From Stomoxys calcitrans (taxonomy: Eukaryota; Arthropoda; Insecta; Diptera; Muscidae): a stretch of DNA of 64,000 nt. The stretch lies in NCBI RefSeq assembly GCF_963082655.1, contig NC_081553.1, positions 44,976,359-45,040,358 of the forward strand. The letters run 5' to 3'. This document shows, piece after piece, positions 57,216 to 64,000 of the stretch. Each line of letters opens with the position of its first letter. The stretch's first letter is position 1. Under the pieces are notes generated by a model. The model ran no database searches, was not told where the DNA came from, and saw only the letters and a program-made list of their open reading frames with translations. The position numbers and the translations under genes are program-made.

Positions 57216-59487
57216 CCGTTTCGGCCTCCACCGCCAAATCGTCTGCCCTTTTATTTCCCCTTACTCCGTACCCAAACGATGCGTATTTTGCCATCCTTAA
57301 AGAAGGCGTTAATCTCCTTCTTACATTACTAGACTGTTCGTGACCTTACCGTCCTGGTTGTTATTGCCGCTTATGGCAATTTTACTGTCAGCAAAGATGT
57401 TCACACTCGAGGTCCTCGGATTAGCACCACACCACTGCACGCATTCCGTGAACGCCCGGATCTCCGCCTGCAGAACCATATTATGGTCAGGCAGTCTAAA
57501 ACAGACCTCGCACCCTGGATTCTCAATGTAAATCCCCAGGCCCACTATGTCCTCTAGCTTTGATCCATCCCTATAACATGATCTTCCAGGTGGCAATACT
57601 AGGGTTCCGTCAATTCAAGACTGTGCCGATTCATCTCTGGTATCCGATCGGAAATCTTTTCCCTTCCTTGCAGGTTTCCTATTGTCGCCGCGATGGTATA
57701 AGCTGCTCCCATCCTCAATCCATTCTCTCATCACCTTAAGTCTCATAACCGCAGTGTCTGCCTCACACTTAATCTGTATGTCGGATATCTAGAATAGTCT
57801 CCAGTGCCCTAGTGAGCATGGTCCTGATCGCTCCACCTATGCCAAGGCAACATGTTCTCTGAACCTGTTGTATGGTCCCTATGTTGCACTTTTTCTCCAT
57901 AGCAGTCTACCAAACTACTGAGGCGTAACTAAGTATTGGTCTAATCATGCTCCTGTAGAGCCAGTGGACTATCTTTGGATTCAGGCCCCATTTCGAGCCC
58001 ACGGCCCGTCTACACAGTACTCAACATCTGTGAGCTTTCTCAGTACGCTACTCAATGTGACGCTTCCAATTCAGTTTTCTTTCCAAGATGACACACTTAA
58101 GTATTTGACCTTGTCAGAATCGTCTTATTGAGGAAACGTGGAGCGATAAATTGGCCCATCTTCGTCTTTCTCATGAACAGGCATATTTCAATCTTCTCTG
58201 TGTTAAAATTGAGACCTCTGGGTCTAGCCCAGTCATATGCCATTTGCCCTTTCGGGCCTTCTGCATAGCTCGTTCGGATCCTTACCCTTTGGTAAGGATC
58301 GTCTGCGTAGCACACGGGTTCAAATCCCTCCTCAGTCAGCATCCGTAATAGGTCATTTTTGGTGGTCTCTCATAGGAGTGGCGATAGAATGCCCCCCTGT
58401 GGCGTGCCCTGTGCCACTTTCTCCCTTATATTTATGCCATGAGGCACACAATTTATCCACCTGTTCCTTAGCAAATGGTTTATGCAGTCTCTAAGGACCG
58501 GGTCCACCCGGTACTGGTCTAAGGATTGGATCAGAGTGTCAGTCCGCACATTGTTAAAAGCCCCCTCGATGTGAATGCATACCGCCAGTGTGTACGTTTT
58601 GGCATCGAAGAATTCTTCTATTTTATGCACAACCTCGTTTCAGGGCATTCTCCACCGACCTTCCCTTGACAAAGGCATGCTGTTTGTATTTGAGCAGTTC
58701 GCTGGATGTCCTCTCTCTTTATCATGGTGTCCACAATACGTTCCATGGTTTTGAGTAGAAAGGACGGCCCTTGGTGTCGCATAACTTGCCTTGCCGGGCT
58801 TGGGTATCAACCCCTCCCTTGCCTCCTGCCAGGCTTTCGGAGTATATGCAAGTCCCAGGCACGCTGTGAAGATTTTGGCCAGACGAGGCGCCAGATAGTC
58901 TGCCTCTTTCTGTAGTAACGCCGGAAATATCCCATCAGGACCGGATGACTCCTATTGTTTAAAGCTCCTCAAGGATTCCTTCAACATAAATTCCGTGATT
59001 ATAAACCTTCGATCAACGTCATTATTCCAAGATTCCGGTGAATCCGTGAGTCCCTTCGTATCCTGTGGAATATGGGTTTTCATCAAAAGCCTCAACATGT
59101 CCTCCCTTGTTGCTGCTCTCACTCCCATGTCGTCTACTAAAGTTTCAGTTTGGACATGGGTGTTTGAGAGAAACTTTTTTATCTTGGCGGCGTCATCAAC
59201 GCTATAGACCTGTTCTCAGAAAAGCTTTCAGGAGGCACGTTTTGCCGCTCTCCGCTCTGGTAATCTTATTGTAGTGCTTGAGCCGTGTGTGATACACATC
59301 CGAATAAACTTCCGCTTTTTTACGATGTTCTCCGTTAAAAAGTCTGCGGACCTCTTTCCCAATATTGCGAATCTCCCCGGTCGTCCAGGGTTTCTCTTGG
59401 TCTGATTTCCTTTCCCGAAGAGGACAAATATCTTCGAGGGACCCCACCAGTGTAGTCGTAATCCTGTTGACCTTTTTCGTCAATGAC
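57216..59487 (-). pseudogene. LINE ORF2 pseudogene: RT and RNase H (R1/I-like)
   Basis: Read on the minus strand from 59487 downward. A linker (RKSDQEKPWTTGEIRNIGKE) precedes an RT start with GPDGIFPALLQ near 58930 and WQEAR/PKPGKA near 58810. The RT palm follows with GAFNNVRTDTLIQSL and GTPQGGILSPLL (58370-58630), then CYADDPYQ with the catalytic YADD (about 58300). After a linker comes RNase H with CYRDGSKLEDIVGLGIYIEN and FADSKIAI (57321-57596). The order RT then RNase H fits R1/I-type non-LTR elements. The endonuclease and ORF1 parts are absent. Frameshifts and stops separate the pieces, and Y-T-D-G has become Y-R-D-G. Confidence 0.8.
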
Positions 59488-59490
59488 TTC

Positions 59491-60240
59491 TAGGATATAC
59501 TAGCCTAGTCATTCCGTTTGTAACACCTCGAAATAATGATCTACGATCCCCTGAAGTATATATACTCTGGATCGTCTCGACATTCTTATTGGGTCTAGCC
59601 ATGACCATGTCGTCCATCTAACGAAATCACGATAGCGGTCGAACGCGTAAAGCTAGCAGCTTGAAATTTTGCACAGATAATTTGTATTGATGTAGGTCGT
59701 TGAGGATTGCTAGTGGGCCACATGGGTTTGTTTTTGGATATAGCTCCCATATAAACCGATCACTCGATTTGAGTTCTTGAGCCCCTGGAGGACGCAATTT
59801 TCCACCGATTTGGCTAAAATTTTGTATGGGGTGTTTCGATATGACTTTCAACAACTGTGCCAAGTACGGTCTAAAACCGGTCTATAACCTGATATAGCTC
59901 CGATATAAACCGATCTACCGATTTGACTCCTTAACCCACTGGAAGCCACAAATTTCGTCCGATTTGACTAAAATGTTGCACATAGTGTTCTTTCATAACT
60001 TCCAACAACTGTGCCAAGTACTGTCTAAAACCGGTCTATAACCTGATATAGCTCCGATATAAACCGATCTCCCGATTTGAAGCCACAAATTTCGTCCGAA
60101 TTGACTCAAATGTTGCACATAGTGTTCATTTATAACTTCCAACAACTGTGCTAAGTATTGTCCAAATCGGTCAAGAACCTGATATAGCTCCCATACAAAC
60201 ATATCTCCTTTTTTCTGCTTTTAAACACCTTTTTACAAAA
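59491..60240 (-). repeat. HT element, family A, minus, partial tail
   Basis: Starts inside a reverse tail (GTCATTCCGTTTGTAACACC, TATATACTCTGGATCGTC), then about four units with GTTTGAAGCC/ATAGCTCCGATATAAACCG text. The head is missing. Confidence 0.75.
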
Positions 60241-61284
60241 TTTGTTTTTCGTGTGGCAACACTGGCTTCCTTTACCGGCAGTAGCTTTTTTCTCCCTACA
60301 CATCTTAAACAATTTTTTGGTGGCAGACTGGAGTTTGCATTTAATATGCATTTCTGTCTTACTTTATTTTAATGTTAGAGGATTTTTTTCCATCTACCTC
60401 CTAGCTGTCTTGGCTGCCGATGTCGCTTTTAGTCACCATCAGGCTCATCATCAGTATTGTTTTATGCCCCCTACTTCTGGTGCTCAGTTTTTTTTTTCAA
60501 CTCTGTTTTCGGTGGATTATGTTGAAAGCTTTAAAAAAAAAATATTATTGATATTCTTGGCTTTTGTTTGCTGCTTTGTCTGTCGTGTCGGTCTTGCAAT
60601 ATTGTCTGATTGTATGTGGCACCTTGGTTGCACCATTGTGGTGGTTGCATTTGACCAGTCGAATGTGGGGTGTCGTTTTTATTAGTATTTGTATTCGATA
60701 TTATGGTTATGGTGGCCTATGTGTCGTTGGTAATATATTGAGTGCGATTTTGAACATTTGTGTGGTCATCCAATAGCTCTTTAAATGCCTTTGGCATTTT
60801 GGACCCCCTTCGCCTACACCTACTTCAGTCCAAAGTCAATTCAATTGTAGACTCTCATCTTGGCAGGCTCCTTTGACATTTGTTTGTTTGCATCTTCAGG
60901 TAAAGGGGCGGCATGGTTGGCATGGAAATGCTGTGCCATCCGAAATGGAAAATCTGAAGAAAGAGATATACACCATCGATTGTCGAGGCATTGTATAAAG
61001 AATTGGATTATGGCATAGAGCAAAATTTATCAAAATCGAAGGGTATAAAAGATATTTATGTCTATGGTTACAAGAATATAAATATAACATTATTTAAAGG
61101 ACAGAGGGCTATTGAATAGAGGAATTTTTCTGCATTATTGAGAAATATCAATTTCGTAAAGAAACTTTTTTTAGAAGAAGAGGCAAGTTATTACTGCAAG
61201 CAAAAACTTTAAAAATATAAAGTTCCTAACATCACTTTCCTACAATAATGTTTGTCGCATTTGCAAAATCTACACTGAGAAAAA
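60241..61284. other. repeat-poor intronic island
   Basis: T-rich; the 147-codon frame at 60242-60685 is rich in F, L, V and C with no domain, and I do not call it a gene. Nothing else supported. Confidence 0.5.
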
Positions 61285-63836
61285 GTTAACCCTTAATTTA
61301 TATAATTGAATTTTTCCGCAAAATCTTTTTCGGAAGTCGGGAGGCTTAAACAAACTCACTATTCCAAATTTCGACGAAATCGGGTAATAAATAAAGCTTT
61401 TATGAGCTTCAGACCCTTAATCGCCATATCGGTTTTTATGACAGCTATATCTAAATATATTCCGATATTTACTATATCTGGGTTAGATGGCGGGTGACTT
61501 AAAGCAACCCACTGACTTAAATTTCAGCGAAATTGGGTAATAAAAAAAGCTTTTATAGGTTCCAGACCCCCTAAACGGCAGATCGGTCTAGATGGCAGCT
61601 ATATCTAAATATAGTCCGATCTGAACCATATTTGAGTCCGATGTTGGGAGGCCTAAAACTACTCACATTTTCAAATTTCAGCGAAATCCGATGAAAATCA
61701 AAGCTTTTATGGGCTTTAGACCCTTTATAAGCAGATCGGTCTATATGGTAGCTATATCTAAATATAGTCCAATCTGAACCATATTTGGGTCAGATTTTGG
61801 GAAGCCTAAAACTACTCACTGTTTCAAATTTGAGCGAAATCGGGTAATAAATAAAGCATTTATGGGCTTGAGACCCTTTATCGGCAGATCGGTCAATATG
61901 ACAGTTATATCTAAATATAGTCCGATATGAACCATATTTGGGTCCGATGTTGGGAGGCCTAAAATTACTCATAGTTTCAAATTTCAGCGAAATCATATGA
62001 AAACCAAAGCCTTTATGGGCTTCACACCCTTTATCGGCAGATCGGTCTATATGGCAGCTATATCTAAATATAGTCCAATCTGAACCATATTTGGGTCAGA
62101 TTTTGGGAAGCCTAAAACTACTCACTGTTTCAAATTTTAGCGAAATCGGGTAATAAAAAAAGCTTTCATGGGCTTGAGACCCTTTATTGGGAGATCGGTC
62201 TATATGACAGCTATATCTAAATGTAGTCCGATCTGAACCATATTTGGGTCAGCTGTTGGGAGGCCTAAAATTACTCATAGTTTCAAATTTCAGCGAAATC
62301 GTATGAAAACCAATGCTTTTATGGGCTTCAGACCCTTTATCGGCAGATCGGTCTATATGGCAGCTATATCTAACTATAGTCCGATCTAAACCAATTTTAG
62401 GTCGGCTATTGGGAGACTCAGAACAACTCACTGTTTCAAATTTCAGCGAAATCGGGTAATAAATAAAGCATTTATGGGCTTGAGACCATTTATCGGCAGA
62501 TCGGTCTATATGGCAGCTATATCTAAATATAGTCCGATCTGAACCATATTTGGGTCAGATGTTGAGAGGCCTAAAATTACTCATAGTTTCAAATTTCAGC
62601 GAAATCGTATAAAAACCAAAGCTTTTATGGGCTTGAGACCCCTCATGGGGAGATCGGTCTATATGGTAGCTATATCTAAATATAGACCGATCTGAACCAT
62701 AATTGGGTCAGCTGTCGGCAAGCCTTAAACTATCCACTGTTCCAAATTTCAGCAAAATCGGATGAAAAATAAAGCTTTTATGGGCTTCAGACCCTTTATC
62801 GGCAGATCAGTCTATATGGGAGCTATATCTAAATATCGTCCGATCTGAACCATACTTAGGTCAGATGTCGGGAGGCTTAAAATAACCCCCTGTTGCAAAT
62901 TTCAGCCAAATTGGGCAATAAATAAAGCTTTTGTGGGCTTCAGACCCTTTATCGACAGATGGGTCTATATGGCAGCTATATCTAAATATAGTCCGATCTG
63001 AGCTATATTTGGTTCAAATACCTGGAAGCCTTAAACTACTCACTGTTTCAAATTTCAGCGAAATCGGATAAAAAATAAAGCATTTATGGGCATTCGACTA
63101 GAGCTGGCAAACTATCGATAAGCACAACATTCGATATTTTCGATTTTAAAAATAAATATCGATAGTATCGATACTCTCGTTTAATTCCCATCACCTATAT
63201 TTCGAACGAAAATGAGAAGTGAAAATCAGGAGTCCGCCCTGGTAGTAGCAATATCAATACACAGACCGAATAAAACCAAGTCAGTAAATCATGAAACACA
63301 TCATTGTACAAAATGTTAGCCTAATCGCACGATAATTGCGCTCTCTATGGGCGCAATGTATCTTATAAAACGCATTTAGTGCCAAATCGTTTATTTTTGT
63401 TCAATTTTGCATAAAATGTAACTTTATCGATAGTATCAATCGGAAAAATATCAATCGATATTCAGACAAAAAGTAACATATCGATAGTATCGATAGTGCC
63501 ATCGATATTTTGCCAGTTCTACATTAGACCCATTATCGGCAGATCGATTTTTATAGCAGCTACATCTAAATATGGTCCGATTTGGACCGCTCAAAAACTT
63601 AACCAGCGTGCATCAAAAAGACGTATCTGTGCCAAGTTTCAGCTCAATATCTTAATTTTTGAAGGCAGTAGAGGGATTACAACAGACGGACGGAGAGACT
63701 CACGGATATCGTTAAATCGTCTTAGAATTTTACGACGATCCGAAATATATATACTTTGTAGGGTCGGAAATTAATATTTCGATGTGTTGCAAACGGAATG
63801 AATATACCCCCTATCCTACGATGGTGGGTATAAAAA
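61285..63836 (+). repeat. HT element, family C, head missing, with hAT MITE inside
   Basis: About eleven units; ATCGGTC landmarks at 62041, 62194, 62347 and 62500 are each 153 bp apart. Units carry TATATCTAAATATAGTCCGA and AGACCCTTTATCGGCAGATC. The tail is complete (ACAGACGGACGGAGAGACTC, GTCGGAAATTAATATTTCGA) and ends GGTGGGTATAAAAAA. A 423-bp MITE interrupts the last unit. The left end lacks the palindromic head. Confidence 0.85.
63099..63521. mobile_element. hAT-type MITE rich in TATCGATA sites
   Basis: 423 bp with inverted termini TAGAGCTGGCAAACTATCGA (left) and TAGAACTGGCAAAATATCGA (right, complemented). It is flanked by 8-bp near-repeats CATTCGAC (63091-63098) and CATTAGAC (63522-63529). 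Eight-bp duplications and a YARNG-like start are hAT features. The interior has no long open frame. ATCGATA or TATCGATA occurs repeatedly in both subterminal parts. Confidence 0.75.
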
Positions 63837-64000
63837 ATAATAATTGGACATATAAGAACCATTCAGCAATCAAAATTTTAAATGGATGGTCTTTTTCATT
63901 GCTTTGGCTCGTTTTCATTGCTAAAATCCTACGAAAAAAAAAAATCTTGAATTTTGGGTCAACTTTTTTCAGTGTATGGTGGCGGGTATAAAAATGAATT
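63837..64000. other. intronic DNA with a trailing HT-like tail end
   Basis: AT-rich; GTATGGTGGCGGGTATAAAA at 63975-63994 resembles an HT tail terminus, but its body is not recognisable here. Confidence 0.4.

Larger units (their letters stand above)
15463..64000 (+). other. giant downstream intron (continues past window)
   Basis: The donor GTAAGT at 15463 is followed by at least 48.5 kb in which I find no segment resembling a second cadherin EC domain on the + strand. The intron is phase 0. It is filled by nested HT elements, Helitron-like blocks, SINEs, MITEs and two tandem arrays. A short exon could still be missed. Confidence 0.6.

Noticed and set aside
57216..59487. Active LINE retrotransposon
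   Set aside because: Although YADD and GTPQGG are kept, the frame is broken repeatedly, the endonuclease and ORF1 are missing, and the RNase H motif is altered.
60242..60685. 147-codon + strand frame
   Set aside because: Composition (F, L, V, C rich) reflects T-rich DNA; no known domain, and no second frame or splice pattern around it.

Overview
The window looks like intronic chromosomal DNA from a calyptrate, probably muscid, fly. The evidence is eukaryotic splice signals, two cadherin exons, very AT-rich unique DNA, and a load of interspersed repeats covering more than half of the sequence. No bacterial operon, CRISPR array or complete autonomous gene is present. The species is an inference from repeat style, not a proven call.

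Host gene: two + strand coding exons, 11000-11178 and 15340-15462, join in frame to give about 100 residues of an N-terminal cadherin repeat with the DxNDNAPxF linker. The closest family I recognise is Cad99C, the fly relative of protocadherin-15. The upstream intron starts before the window, the middle intron is 4161 bp, and the downstream intron runs at least 48.5 kb to the window edge without another exon I can recognise. Almost everything else lies inside these introns.

Dominant repeat: about 16 full, partial or nested copies of an element I label 'HT' (head-tail; working name only). The head reads AACAAGTAAAAAGGCG followed by a perfect palindrome (AAGTTCGGCC / GGCCGAACTT around a central G). 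The body is a tandem array of units exactly 153 bp long. The tail holds a CGGACGGACATG-type stretch and ends in GGGTATAAAA. Three diverged unit families (A near 1-10 kb and 53-60 kb, B widespread, C near 61-63 kb) all keep the 153-bp length. One copy (39927-41807) is flanked by perfect 24-bp direct repeats, which looks like a target-site duplication.

Other mobile DNA: six copies of a tRNA-derived SINE with A and B boxes; five copies of a roughly 237-bp mariner-type MITE with TA duplications; Helitron-like blocks, one ending in CTAG|T; a truncated mariner transposase pseudogene (minus strand, about 54.4-54.96 kb); degraded RT/RNase H LINE fragments (12.8-14.5, 44.8-45.1 and 57.2-59.5 kb); and a 423-bp hAT-type MITE (63099-63521) rich in TATCGATA sites.

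Tandem DNA: a 29-bp minisatellite (20965-21720) and a 2.9-kb decamer satellite, CCACCTTAGA (45748-48625).

Least explained signal: a short dispersed motif, CAAAAGACTTAAGRCAC, present about 12 times in both orientations, including one copy embedded in the satellite. Repeat-poor islands (18.9-20.4, 24.1-26.2, 27.4-28.7, 30.8-32.7, 35.2-37.0, 43.4-44.8, 50.1-52.1 and 60.2-61.3 kb) hold no gene I can support.
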